The position numbers and the translations under genes were made by a program. From Syngnathus acus (taxonomy: Eukaryota; Chordata; Actinopteri; Syngnathiformes; Syngnathidae), in the NCBI RefSeq assembly GCF_901709675.1, contig NC_051091.1, positions 9,770,967-9,834,966 of the forward strand: a DNA stretch of 64,000 nt, written 5' to 3'. The notes under the pieces were generated by a model, which had not been told where the DNA came from, ran no database searches, and was given only the letters and a program-made list of their open reading frames with translations. Below are positions 1 through 12,891 of the stretch, piece after piece. Within the stretch, counting starts at the first letter, position 1; each line of letters starts with the position of its first letter.

Positions 1-3000
1 AACGTCATATTGTAGGTGCATATATGACATGTGTGCCTGTACCCCCAAAACCTCCAATTAGGCCAAAGCCGCGGGATAACACGACTATACCTCCAGATGA
101 GCATTGAGCCGTGCGCTGCGAGCGGCCATTTTAAATCACGTCTTAATGCAATCAGTGTCTTGCCGTCTGCGCTACCTCCATAGCGTCCACATCCAATGCT
201 CGGAATTGAGATGCAGCCAGCATTAAGAAAGATAAATGAGGAGGAAACTGGGGGAAGGAGGAGGGAGCTCACAGCGAGAAAATATATTCAAAAGAGAAGT
301 AAGTGTCGGTCTGTTAAATTCATATTATAATTAAAGTTGCTGTAGGCCAGTCTCAACGATGCGGGCATAAAATTCAAAATAAAACTTCCATGAAAAACAG
401 AATTGTAAACTCCTCCAATGACTCCCCCGGTCACACGTCTGAGCCGCCTACATACAGACGCATGCACATCCTCAATGTGTGTTAACTGAGTGTAATGTTT
501 ATATGAGCTTGGCAATGTTAACAAGGCAGCAAACTGAGGGAAATGGTGGAGGTGTAGCAAGAAAAGAATCATATGGGCTTTATGAAGGAGAACAGAGAAA
601 TGGCTTTATTGATATTCCCAACGATTTACTCATTTTATGGTATTACACAGCAAGACCATGCTGGAGATTCTGATTGTTTATATCAGTGGATAAATAATGT
701 GGTTGCGGAAAAGCGGAGATAAAGATTTGCAGTCAGATTCATCAGATGTTCTCGTCAGCTTTTCCTGACAATTTTCCAGTCGCATCTTACAGCAGAAGAT
801 AGCGGAGAGAGAGCTTCCACAGCACTCTTCAAAGGTAAGATCATTACAAGTCAGAAGGGAACAAAATCATTTCAAGGCATTAAAAAATATTGAAGGAACA
901 CACTGAAGAGAATCATCGAGTACAAAAACACAGTTTGGTGAATTATAGTATTTTCTCACGTGGCTATGGAGAATTTATTTATTGATTAGCAAGTAACGGA
1001 CCATAAGGTGACGAGCACAACATATTTGGATTCTTCTACACAATTGTCTGAATTTATGTCCCAGTAAAAAATTCTCACAAAATCAATGCTTGATGTAAAA
1101 AAAAAACAACACAAAAAAACACTCGAGTCTTCTAATCCTAACTTTCCAAACTCAGTTGAGCCCTCAGAAGCCATTACTTTTCCGTGTCGTAGTCATTCTG
1201 CAAGCTAAGCAGGGACAACAATGGCCAACACCAATGTTTACACGGTAAGTGTCGAAATAATTTAGAATCCAGACAGAAATCAATATTTAGCTGTGTAATT
1301 CAGTAAACTCCAGCTAGTTGCAAAGGATAAACGACCAAACAAGCAGGGAATGCGCACGAACTGGAAGTGATGTAGTGCTAAATACATTCAATAACTTCTG
1401 CAACTCTCTAGACTTTCCACTTTTTCCATTTTCTTTTTATGTCAACTCTAGCTCATCCATTATGCTTTAGAATTCAAGCAAAGCCTGACCCATCTTCCAA
1501 CAGTGCCACTATCTAAGCCCTTCCCCCTGTCGTTAACACTGTACACCCCCGGGCTGATATGTACTGTTTGCAGACTAAATTATTATGATTATGAGTTTAA
1601 AAATTTGCTGAGCTGCTCGCCAGCTCTTTCCAGCTCATCACCATAACCACATTACAGAGGAAACTAGTGCACTGGCAATCTAACGCTTCCTCTATATTGC
1701 AATCCCAGTAGGCAAAGCTTGTCCACATTTATTAAGATGAACCTGAGCCACCAACGAGGCCTAATATCCGTCCTCAAGGCACAACGGGCACCATGTGATA
1801 CCTGAAATTAAATTATGTTTACATAGCAAACCTATGCGCCCAACACATCAATCAGGTCTTAATGGGATGAGCAAAAAAATAAATAAAAAATCATAGTGTG
1901 CTTTGGGTGCTGGCTTTATGTATCCTTGAGGCACGAGGGCATGCCAATGTGACAATACAAGCAATCAACTTCAATAAAAACTCACTGATACACTCAGCTT
2001 AAGGCTCAGTAACCCCTAATTTGTTTCCATCCTTAATATATTTACCTCATCGAGAGAAAGGAAACAGATTGCCAGAGGCAGTGGGAAGTAAGATGATTTG
2101 GAACTCAATTCTGTTCATTGCTTACTGCCAGCATGATACATCACGGAGAATTAAGACGCCCCCCCCTACCTCCCCAAACACTGAACTTCGCAAGGCATAT
2201 TGGCACATCTGTCAAGGGCCCATCTCCGACAGAGACAAATGGATCCATTCCGGCACACGTAGGCTGAGCCAAACGGGTAGCAATAACCACAATGAATAAT
2301 GAGTCAACACGGACCCCCGCTAAATTCATTTTTAACAATTAGTGCTGCTGCATCTCTCATTTTTCTTTGGGAATACGTGCAGATATAATTAGGTTGTTGG
2401 AGGGGAAAAAACACTAATCAGCAAAAGTGAAGGAAGTACACAAGCTATTGTGTTGCAGCATTTCATCAACAGGTAGAGGCAAACTGCAAAATAATGTACA
2501 TTTTACATTGGCTACTTTGAAGGAAATATCAGGAGCTGGTTGACAGAGATAAGCTGTATATTGGAGTTTCTGGGTCAAGTTCAAATAAACCGCCGAGTGC
2601 TCGATTATGGGGTTTTGGCTTTGCCTCTACAAAGTGCCGCTGGCAATTAAAACCTTCACTTGCTTCTAAAAAAATATCCCTCACGTTGGTTTCTTCCATT
2701 CTTGATAAATTGTGGCGGTTGTCTGATTATATATGACAGTTACATTTATTTAATTTAATTCAAACATTAATCATCAGACTTGGTGTGTGTTAATTTCAGT
2801 TCAATTAAAATTGGCTGGAAAAATGTGTCTCAAAAGATGTATTAAAAGCTTGGCGCTAAAAATTAATCAATTACGCATACCTGACATGTAAGCATCTTAA
2901 GGAAATTAATCGATGAATTGACAATCAATCGAATATCAAATGAATCGTCTCATATTTTGATAATCCAGTAATAGTAAAAAAAAAAAAGGTATACGGTAAA

Positions 3001-6000
3001 GCGATGCTCTGGTTTTCTAAGAAATTTCTGTGGCGGTGACTAAGGTAGTGTGGCCAGTGTTGAAATGTCCTTGAGGGAGCTAGTGGACTCATAATTTCTC
3101 CTGATGCTGCGTCATCTGCGTAAATGACAAGGTAGGTGAGCTGTAATTGCCCCTGATGAGCTGGTTGGCACCTTGCAGGGCAGCAAGAGCAGACCTTTTA
3201 TTTTTTTTGCTGCTTTGTGGATTCCATAAAAATCCGCTTTTGTGAAGATGACATTAATATATACGTTTGACTTTATCTTCCTTGTCAGACATGCTGTGAG
3301 AAAAAAGAAAAGAAAAATGGACTCTGAGGATATTTAGACGCTGGATATCTTTATCCCTGAAGAGCATCTCCTGGGTTCCTTGTAAAGAATGCCACACAGT
3401 AGGTCGGTTTTGCTTTAAAGTCAAGTGCTACTAAATACACAGGGGTCTACCGGGAGCAATTTTTCTCTCGGTGGATTAAATTCCAAAAGGCGGCAATACC
3501 TTTGTCGGGCACCATGACGACATGGCTTTGTTCTTTTGCCTTTGGAGAAGGTGTCAAACCACAAGAGACTAAATGTGTTGGCGGGGATGCAGATGAAATA
3601 CTGAAACGATATGCTGTCCACTATCTTAACCCAATAAATTACACACTTGGGTTCAAAGTCACAACAATTCCATTAACACATCCAAATCAGGAGACACATT
3701 CAAGAGAGATTGGCACAGATAAGTAGGAAATGCAATGCAGGTTGATTGAAAAACCAAAACAACCAAATCCTGACAGTCAAGAGCAGCAGCTAAACTAATC
3801 TTGCTTTGTATCCTCTAAAGTACTAATTAAGTTGGATCAACACTGCCATTGATTGAAAATGACATTCACTTCATTATGTGAGTCATGAGTGTAAAGATTG
3901 CGAATGATCATGAGCTACCTGAGTGAAGTGGAATAAAACAGCCAGGCCAAGGGAAATAGCATGCACACGTCTCCCGCCATTACAGACTCTCAGCAGCCCA
4001 AACAGCTTGTCAAAGTGGCTTCAATCCAAACATCTATAACTGATGCTTTGCAAACATACTGACACTTGGAGTGCGGCAGATAAGCGCCACTGAGCTCACA
4101 GTCATTTACAAGGGAGATGAGCGCTTTCATCAATACTTATTTTATTCCGCTCGTGAACGATGACGAAACACAAATAATCTTACTGAGAGATGAATTGGAT
4201 TGAGGGGATCGTCAAAAAGTTATACAGTGCAGGGTATTACTCAACTAGAGAGCGTACTAGGAATATATTAATGTGAGGCATTTATTAGGCAGCATGTTTA
4301 ATTCCAAAGTTGAGGGAACCAAAGATACTTTAAAATGAATAGAATTGTATTTCTGCTACTGTGTCCAGGGTCTATGAAATGTTTTTAGTACTTAGGTGGG
4401 AGTATTTTGTTTGCCCATATGCATTATAGATTTTAAAAAAGCTCAACATGGATATACGTATTAATAGAGTATCGTAGGCATGCAATAGGTCATTTATCTG
4501 GAGATTGTTTAGTTGCGTTTGTTCAGTATGGAATAAAATGATGTCCTATTCCTCTCTAACACCCCCATATGCCCAAAAAAAAAAAAAAACGTTTTATGTT
4601 TCTGTCAGTACCCTTTGCAACTTTTACCCTGGTACACTCCACTCTGCATATAGCAGCACCATGTCGTTAAACTATATTGCTAAACGTCAGCTTTACAGAT
4701 GCAACGCCTGCTACATTTTAAAGCCATCATCTTTTTTTTTTTTTGTTGTTGTTGTTCAAGTGGGGCCGAGCGTCTATGAGAGGAGGCTGCTAATTGACAA
4801 ATGAACAATAACTACAGTACTGTGTATTTTGTTTTCAATGCCACAGCATGGAAAATAAGATAAGGTATAAGGGCACAGCAAACAATCCATTGCCCTTGTG
4901 TAAATAATACAAAACAAATGTGCAGAGGTAAAAATAAAACCATTGGTGAAACATTAAACAAATCATAAAGCAAGACAGCAGAAATAACTAACAGGGAAGA
5001 CGTAAAAACTGCAGAGATAAAGGGAAAAATGATGCATAGCTTTGTTCCTGTGGGAGTCTTTTGCTATGACATCATCCCTCTTATGAAAAATGCTTCTATC
5101 CCACACTCGCACACACACCCGCACACACACACGCCTTAAATAACTTTTAATCAAATTTCATCGTGTGGGTTTCGAGGCTACTTACATCAAGGTTCATAAG
5201 CAACGCACACAGCAAAGTGACATGTTAGATAAGAGCTCTCATCGCAATCATTGCCTCATTCTCGGAGGTGGGCGATAAAATTTAATAATAGCTTGATTTT
5301 TTCTTTGCCCTCCATGAACGTTTATTTATATTTATTTATATAAGGCTTGAATATCTGATTGCATTGCAGTGTCTTAGTAGCACCTGCAAATGTGACATCA
5401 TACGCTGCAACTATTTGGATAAATGGTGATGAGGCGATTGGACTGAAAAGACTCGACTCGATGGTGTCTTGAGTCATTATCGGGAAACCAAGTAAGACTG
5501 CATGTTTGTGTGCTGCGGTCCTGTCTTGTCCTCACTACCTTCCAGCTTCAGGCTCAGCCCAGCTGTCTGCATTTCTTTTTCCACTCACTTGCACAGAGCA
5601 AATGCCCTTAATAACCATTTAGCTGCTGAGGCACGCTTGTCGGTCCTCCATTCACAGCCTTAGCTGCTAATTACCTTTTCAAGGCAATGGACATTTCTAC
5701 GCCGCCTCGATGCCTTCCTTTTCTTTTCACTGAGCGGTCAAGTTATCTGATTGGTGAAGGATTAACGGATTCCGCACAAACATCATCCGTGTTCCTATTA
5801 CGAAACAATTTGCGTATAAAACAATTGTGATCTCGGTAAAGTGTCAGGAAGATTATTCTGGAATAATGGATTTGGTCTTCATTAAGATGGACTCTGAAAT
5901 ATAAATCATGTGACCAACGATCCACACACAATTGAGATACGCTAAATGGGGTTGCTGGTGCTACAAATATAAGATTTCCTGCACGGCAGAGGCAGGCTGA

Positions 6001-7849
6001 AATTATTCCCATCATTAAAAAATTAATGACATTTGATTACATATAACATTAACTTTTATAGAGGAGATGTGTGATTTCACTCAGTAATTCCTACATAGGC
6101 AGTCATCTACTAATTAATTTGACGTTACCACGTCGGTTATATTAAAAAGAAGGGCTTCTAATCTATTTTTCACAAATGTGCATTTAAAAATCTTTAAATC
6201 ATCACGCTTTTCACTGTCACGAGCTGATTTAAAATCCCGTTTAATCATTTACCTACTGTTAAGAGAGGCGGCTCGGAGAAAAACAAGTCCAGGTTTCAAG
6301 CGATTACAGCCAACTTTATCGTGTTGGTTACATATTGTAAGAATGGAAATAGCGGCCTTGATTGAATAGTAATTCACTTCCTGCTCAGGTCAACTGGGAG
6401 AGGCAAAGACGTAGAACTGAGGTGACATCACGCATACCGAGCACACGTTACTCCATTTCCCGCATATGAAACATCGGCTTCTTCTGCAATTGTTTTATGA
6501 AATTCAAACTGCCCCCTCAATCTAATCATATACAGAAATGCATTACATTCCGAGAGCAAGTTAGTTATTTTTTTCCGGAAGCTGTTTTTGGACCTTGGAA
6601 GCTGTAAATACAATTTAACAGAGTGCTTCTCACCTCCTGGGCCCATCTAGTGAGGTGCCCTTTACCAAAGCACATAACCTCTATTTCCCGCTGGACAGCT
6701 TTGTTTGCACAGGGGCCTCAGGTGCTTGCTGCAAATGTGTATGGCTGAACATGAAGCAGTAATTTCAAGAAAAAAAAAAAAAGGCTAAACATGCGTTTTG
6801 CAAAACTGTTGTGTGCCAATAAATACATTGTAAATAGTACAGCAAAAAAAAAAAAAATCCATGTTCTTGAACAAGTAAACCAATGAAGATCGCAACGTGA
6901 TGTTCAGTAAATTTAAATTGTGAGACTGGTGGGTGGATGATTTATAAATAGTGAATGCCATGAATGCAGCATGTTTATGGTAGCATTTGCTGTGTTCACG
7001 CCCCCCGCCCACAAAGTGCGATGTTGCGAATATATCCTTCGATTTTTTTTTCTAATCTTAGAGTCAACCTCAGTTGTTGCCCATTAAAGGCTATTCAGAA
7101 GCACATTTTAACTTCCACTGTCGGAAATGTCGGACACGTGTTGAAATCTCATAAATGTGAGAGCTCATTTCAGCCGGCATCAAAGCGTGGAGTCTGTGTG
7201 TCTTTGTCCGGTGAAATAAGCACCCACCTACAAAGCAGAAAGACTCCCGTGGTGTTCAAGTACTTGCTTTCTGTCCATCTTAGTGTCTCAAAGTCAAGCT
7301 AGTTGGAGAACAATGTCTAAGCAGAATTGATGGTTATATTAAGCAATACTTTTTTTTTTTTTTTTGGTAGGCTCCTCTCTTTTTGTCCATTCGACTAAAA
7401 GGACAAAAAGATTGCCTTTATGGTTTTGTAGATTGTAGTCACCTTTCTGGTAGCATTGGACAATTTCTGACTGCAGCTGCATCCTTAATGTATGCAAGAT
7501 AAAGTACAAGGACACAAATGTGCCTCAGTATGAGTGGTCACTTTGGAGGGGGGGTTATGGAGGAGGCAAATCTTGATTTCCCCAAAGCACTTTGTTTGGC
7601 GTTAAAAGTGTGTATGCTAACAATAATGAGAAGCAGGAGGGAGGCCAAGAAATACAGCTGTTTTCGCATCTGGGCCAACTGTTGCTGTGTGCGTCTGATA
7701 AAAACATTTGGCAATAACGCAGATAAATCTTGTATCTTTGTGCAGTGGCTTAGACTTTCTGTTCAAATGAAGGCGAGTTCAGGAGGCGATGGAATGTATT
7801 AAAAAAACAACAAAGTAAAAAAACACACTTGTACAACTCACAAATCATA
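1..7849. other. Non-coding AT-rich interval, no gene seen
   Basis: I see no convincing exon here on either strand. Open frames are under about 115 codons, lack splice-site pairs and codon bias, and several run through A or T runs. The stretch holds homopolymers (for example T runs near 4731 and 7351) and one CA microsatellite. Two TAAT-rich patches, near 2740-2830 and 5600-5690, could be conserved regulatory DNA, but only a cross-species alignment could show it. Confidence 0.6.
5101..5133. repeat. (CA)n microsatellite, interrupted
   Basis: An alternating CA tract with two interruptions, CTCG and CCCG. It extends a short minus-strand open frame with VRVCVRV-type residues, which is a repeat artefact and not a protein. 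Confidence 0.85.
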
Positions 7850-7885
7850 CAATGTCCCTCCACGGGGACCAATAAAGTGAGAAAG
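7850..7885 (+). repeat. LINE 3'-tail-like fragment
   Basis: Contains a GTCCCTCCACGGGGACC hairpin followed by AATAAAGT, which resembles the terminal segment of a very common fish LINE-derived repeat (a CCC...GGG pair just before AATAAAGT). Only about 35 bases are recognisable. The antisense counterpart at 62134 keeps more of the same tail. Confidence 0.4.
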
Positions 7886-8660
7886 ACAAACAAACTGAGA
7901 TTCTGAAATGAGATTTACCTGAGTAAGACCAGTAGGAGTCCCCAGTTGCCCTCCTGTCCCTTATTAGACCTGCGCTCCCATGATGCTTTGCTCCAGCATG
8001 GTGAGGCTGGCCATCTGATGCAACTGCGAAGAGAAGAGAACATTTAGGAAGGCTGCCAAAATGCGATTGCCAAATGTTAATGTTGTGCTAGGCCAGTGGG
8101 TTGTAAATATGACACATTCATAGCATTTCCATGCTTGCAAGTTTATATTACTGCTCAAGTATCTTATCAGATGGAAGTTGCTGCAACTCCCAGCATGGTG
8201 GTAACCCCAGAGGGAGATGATGATCAAAACACACTCTAGCAGTATCTACCACCCCAGTGTCTTATCCTTAGAGGCAATAACAAGAAACGTGTGCCAACGA
8301 AAACCTCTCGCTTCTACTCCAGTAAGCATCGTTTGACACAAAGCTTGAACGGCTGGCAATGATCATCACCATCAAGACCTGCAGACAACAAGATTTGCCA
8401 GCCTGCAGAGCCTGTGATGTGTTATGCACTCCAACAGTTACCAACAATTACATCCATTTCTGCAGCAGCTGGCCTGGAACTCAGCTGCACCACTGATGCG
8501 CTACAGTGCGGCTGCCACAAGCAGTGACACTGTCAACTGCGCAGGATTAAATCGCACATTTTCTTGTTGTACTTTGACAACCATCAGACGGATTTTGTAG
8601 GGCTTCAGACTTCAAAAACCACGTGGAATTGAGTGGAACCTCTAGAATTTTAGGCCACAC

Positions 8661-9192
8661 ACCGTATTTTCCGCACTATAAGGCGCACCGAAAAACCTCC
8701 AATTTTCTCAAAAGCCGACAGTGCGCCTTATATATGGGCCAATATGGATTCATGGATGAGGACTAACTTATTAAAGTAAGCTTTACGTGTTTATTTTCAA
8801 GTCAAAGTCTGCTTTATTGTCAATTTCTTCACATGTCAAGACAGACAAAGAGATCAAAGTTTTGTTTCCTACTATCCCATGGTGACAAGACACATTACAC
8901 ATTCAAGTAAACAATACAAAAAGTAAATGCACATACTATGAATAAATAAATAAATAAGAGCAATGTGTGTGTTGTGTGATATTAACGTTTGAGCAATGAT
9001 GAGTTATTGATATATTGTTATTGTTTTCACTATTTCGAGTGTTACTATATTGTGATTGCATTAACGTTTGAGCAAGGTTGAGTTATTTATTCTATGCGCC
9101 TTATAATCCGGTATGGACAAAGTTTTAAAATGGGCCATTTATTCAAGGTGCGCTTTATAATCCGGTGCGCCTTATAGTGCGGAAAATACGGT
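8661..9192. mobile_element. Inverted-repeat DNA transposon (MITE), copy A, with nested insertion
   Basis: The left end reads ACCGTATTTTCCGCACTATA and the right end is its reverse complement, ending GCGGAAAATACGGT. GGCGCACC and GGTGCGCC blocks repeat just inside both ends. No transposase frame exists, so this is a non-autonomous element. The interior is interrupted by a LINE-tail-like repeat at 8797-8957 and carries a 79-bp internal duplication (ATTAACGTTTGAGCAA at 8981 and 9060). The other well-preserved copies in the window have TA at both ends; here the left flank is CA. Confidence 0.85.
8797..8957 (-). mobile_element. LINE-tail-like repeat nested in MITE copy A
   Basis: Begins TCAAGTCAAAGTCTGC, continues through TTTATTGTCAATTTCTTCAC and ends in an (AATA)n run. 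This order matches a dispersed fish repeat usually seen with a (TTGAC)n tail, here inverted. It lies wholly inside an inverted-repeat element whose two ends remain intact, so it is the younger insertion. I did not find a clear target duplication. Confidence 0.5.
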
Positions 9193-9299
9193 AGATATAT
9201 ATATATATATAAATCTGATTTATCATTTAATTAAAAAAAAAAGAGCTTAATCAATTATTTAGAAAAAAACAGTAGTTGCAGCTCTCAAATTGAAAAGTC

Positions 9300-9391
9300 A
9301 CATGGTCGGCAAGGTATCGGTCAATCACGCTCAAGGGTGATCGGTATCGGTTTTACGCAGCTAAAAACCCAGATCGGAACATTCCTAGTTA
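9300..9391. mobile_element. Decayed hAT-like terminal fragment
   Basis: GGTATCGG and GATCGGTATCGG motifs are followed by GATCGGAACATTCCTAG. The ending resembles the TIR of a widespread fish hAT-like family (reverse complement CTAGGAATGTTCC). Only one end is recognisable. A related motif group occurs at 47335. Confidence 0.35.
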
Positions 9392-10654
9392 AAAGTCTTG
9401 CATCTCTTGTGTATTCCAGCACCTCATAGCCTTTCTCACCCCTGCAGCCTTTTAAATAATCTTGGCTGTTACTAATAGTTGCATCATTACTAGAGATTAA
9501 TTAAACACCGCATCAAGCCAAGTTCTCCCTTGCACTTTCAGTCAGCACATTGATGCCTCTAAATATGGCAGTCGCTATCACGTGAGTCGATTCCAAATCG
9601 AACGCAATGCATGCAAAGGAAGGTCAGAGAGGGTACAGGGAGGAAACGTCATAAATAGCCGCTTTGTGATCACATCTATCAACTCGCAGTGGATTAAAAT
9701 GATTCGTGTGAAACAGAGAGCGAGGCTGCATCTGCGGCAGAGACTGGCAGCATATTTGAAGGCAGGTTGTGAAACAGGAGGGCCGTGCAAGCTTTGATCA
9801 GAGAGCATAGGAGACAGCTCCATGTCAACAGTTTACTCTCATCCACGTCAGCTGTCCCCCGAGGGCAAAGGATTAAAGCCATAGCATCGTTGATTGAGCC
9901 GAGCAGAAAATGCATTTTGCGCTGGGCCTGAGACGGACGAGAGCCATGCTGCGCTTAAACCTTCCTTTAAGTTAAATGTAGGAATCTCGTGTAAACTGCA
10001 ATTCTATCTAATGGTTCAACACAGACATTTTGTGTTTTTTAAGTTTTATATTTTAATAAGAGAGACGTTCAAAGGCCCTATGGATAAAGAGCATGTAATG
10101 TCTCAGCATATAGAACTCCTTTCCCCCTTTTTGTCGCCCTGAGGGCAATCTCCTCTGCTGCTCTACTGAGCTATTTGTTCCATAATATCACACTCAACAA
10201 CAAGCCAATAACCCCCCCCCCCCCTCGCCCCGGGAGCCTTGGGAGAAAAAAAAAAAACCAACAACAACCACCTAACAACCACCACAGGAGCATTTCACCT
10301 GCATTAGACATCCGGGAGTCAAGTTAAAATGTCATACTATCAAGTGCATGTAGTGAAAAGACCTTTATCAAGGAGGCAGGTCTTCATTTAAACAACCATA
10401 TTTTTAGAATAATATTATGCTTCAAAGAATTAACTGAAGTGACTTACATGAAATTAAAACGAACAATAAACACAGGAAAAGACACCGATCAGACTAAGCA
10501 TAGCTTACCCCCTTTGAAAATAAATATATTAGACGTTTTCTTTTAGCTAGAACGAGGTCCCCCTATGGAGTTTGACCTTGAAATGGGGTCAAATGCAACA
10601 ATGAGACAATGTGGGTGAGGTCCCCCTTCCCTGCAAGCAGCTTAAGGCGGGGAC
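9392..10654. other. Non-coding interval with homopolymer runs
   Basis: No gene is seen. It contains a run of 13 C (10212-10224) and a run of 12 A (10246-10257) only about 20 bases apart. Such runs are prone to length error in sequencing. Confidence 0.55.
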
Positions 10655-11357
10655 ATCCTTCAAGCATGGAAGGAGCTTGAGCAGGTAGGCAATATCGAGA
10701 GGTTCCGATTAGATATAGTCGGGCTTGCCTTGACAAAGTGCTTGCTCGATTCCACTCTGGAGTTGGTCATAGAGAGAGAACCCTGATATGGGCTTTTTCG
10801 TCCCCCTTCGACCGGTGTCAGAGTTCGGTCCGCATAGCCAGCATTAACTCCCATTTGTTCCCAGAGAAGATTAGACTCCACCATGGCTGCCCTTTGTCAA
10901 CGATTCCGTTCATAACTTTTATGGATGGAATGTCTAGACACAGTCGAAGCGGGTTCCGGTTTGGTGGCCTCTGTATTGCGTTCCTGCTTTTAGCAGACAA
11001 TGAGGTCCTGCTGGCTTCATCAAGCGGAGACCTTTTAACTTTTGCTCGCAGCCGAGTGTGAAGCAGCTGGGATGATGCAAGTATTTACGGGATTTTTGGA
11101 GTAGGAGATTGACGGGCCGGCCGGTGCGGCACCTGCAGTGATGAAATGCTCGACATCGGAAAAAGGAGTTGAGCCAAAATGGCAGGTTTTCCATTCACCG
11201 TTGGATCTGCGTTGCCATCATCACCTTTGGTCACAAGTTGTGGGTTGTGACCGACAGAACAAGATCACAGATACAAGCCTCCGTGGGGTGCCCAGGCACT
11301 CCCTACCGTAGCCTGCTGCCCTGGCAACAAGACCTCAGAATAACTGCAAGAAAATGG
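10655..11357 (+). mobile_element. Rex3-type non-LTR retrotransposon, degraded copy 1
   Basis: Three parts of one LINE are recognisable in order. At 10660-10830 the endonuclease region encodes IERFRLDIVGLA-like and FHSGV residues. At 10880-11060 the reverse-transcriptase region contains GCTGCCCTTTGTCA, a block characteristic of Rex3, and encodes CPLS..PFITFMD, FRFGGL and LLLADNEVLLASS. At 11095-11280 the distal RT region encodes REIDG..GAAPAVM-like, AKMAG and HKLWVVTDRTRSQIQAS-like residues. The catalytic FADD box reads LADN, so this copy could not polymerise. The frame shifts between blocks, and a deletion joins endonuclease to RT with most of the middle missing. The 3' end decays into a GATAAGCGG-like remnant (AGAATAACTG) with AAAATGGA and no GATG tail. 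Dead 5'-truncated copy; family assignment is from memory. Confidence 0.75.
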
Positions 11358-12670
11358 ACAGCTTGATAAAGTGCTAAAATATACTTGTGTGATACCATTA
11401 AAGTATTCAGTTTACTTTTGCTTGCCCAAACAGTGTCACTGCTAAATCTTAATATGCCATCAGTTAATTCTAAATAAGCTTACAGTGGCTTATATTTATT
11501 TCATGCAAAAATTTAATTTAAACATCATGTTGATGTACACAACATCCATTATATCGCTTTTAGCAACAGCATGGAAAGATAATAAAATAACACCAAGCTT
11601 GTTTTTGTTGACGTTCTAGCTTTGAATGATAACCAAAGCCACATGCTCAGGCAGTCAAATGCACGCAATTTTCAGTTTCCTTATGCTGCTGCTGCTGCTG
11701 CAGCGGCGGCGTAAAAGTTCACCGCACCCCCCGAGGCACCCCACAGGTCCCATGAGCAGATAAGTCATAGCGGTTCCAAACACTGTGGACTGACGAATTG
11801 AGCAGAGCAAGTAAGATGCCACATTGGGCAACAAAGAGATTTGCTAATGTGACTGTTTGAACCCAAGTGGGATTAAAGAAACAAATGCAATAAACAAAAA
11901 CAAAAAAGAAATTAATATTGCTCTGGCCAGGAGGGATTTTTATCTTTGTTGTTGTAATTTACATGGGGAAATTGTTAAGAGGCATAGGAGGACTGACTGG
12001 GGGGGAAAAAGCAACAACAAATGATTCTTGTAGCTTGTACAATTAATGACTGGTATTAAAAATCAATTGCGTGCTGAATATTAAATAAGAGATATGGCAC
12101 TTCCTCTGTTCCGATCCCAAGTTATTGTGACACCTGCTTTAAACAATCGTGAGTCAAAGATTGAAGCTTCTCGTCCTTGAGACGATGTCATTTGGACTGG
12201 AGAAAGACGACCACTAAAAATGTGGCGAGACAACCTCGGACATGACAAGATTGATCGGGTCACTATGACGGTTCACATTAAAATAACACAAATTTTTTGG
12301 CTAGTCATCATGTGGCGCACTTGGGTTTCACATTAATTAGCAGAAGCAGTGATGATCTCCCACCTTGAAAGCTTCTACCTGAATGCCATTGCAGCTAATG
12401 ACTAGAATAATTAGTAACACAGCAAGGTGAATCTGCGCCAACATGAGTGTCGGAGGCGAGACGCTCGCCCAAAAGCATTTTCACATTTGCTACTTGAGAC
12501 CATTTCCAGGCACAAATTGTGTGAGTAATTATAACAGGATGATAATGCGAGATTGAGATGATGCCAGCCTTGTCGCTTAATGATGCATAATGTGAACTGG
12601 CTACAAACCTAAAAGTAGCAAAACAGATATTAACAGCATCAAGTAGTCGCTGGATTGACTATATTAAAAA
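11358..12670. other. Non-coding interval
   Basis: No gene is seen. It contains the short CTG/CGG tract at 11685 and ordinary AT-rich sequence. Confidence 0.55.
11685..11710. repeat. (GCT)n/(CGG)n trinucleotide tract
   Basis: About five GCT units run directly into GCA and then CGGCGGC. It is not inside a convincing open frame. Confidence 0.8.
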
Positions 12671-12891
12671 TACCGTGTTTTCCGCACTATAAGGCGCACC
12701 TAAAAAACTCCAATTTTCCGACAGTGCGCCTTATAATCAGGTGCGCCTTATATATGGACCAATATTGAGCCACTACAGCAGGCGTGACCAAAGTCCGGCC
12801 CGCGGGCCAAATGTATATATCTTATATATGGACAAAGTTTTAAAATGGGCCATTCATTGATGGTGCGCCTTATAGTGCGGAAAATACGGTA
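12671..12891 (+). mobile_element. Inverted-repeat DNA transposon (MITE), copy B
   Basis: Bounded by TA|CCGTGTTTTCCGCACTATA on the left and GCGGAAAATACGG|TA on the right, so a TA target duplication fits. At 221 bp it is the shortest intact copy. It shares with copies D and G an internal piece, here CAGGCGTGACCAAAGTCCGG followed by CCCGCGGGCC, which resembles an old hAT end. That piece was therefore captured before these copies spread. B runs opposite to D and G. Confidence 0.85.

Noticed and set aside
7379-7410. CTTTTTGTCC/GGACAAAAAG hairpin as a regulatory RNA
   Set aside because: A 10-bp AT-rich stem with a 12-base loop beside a T run is expected by chance in 64 kb.
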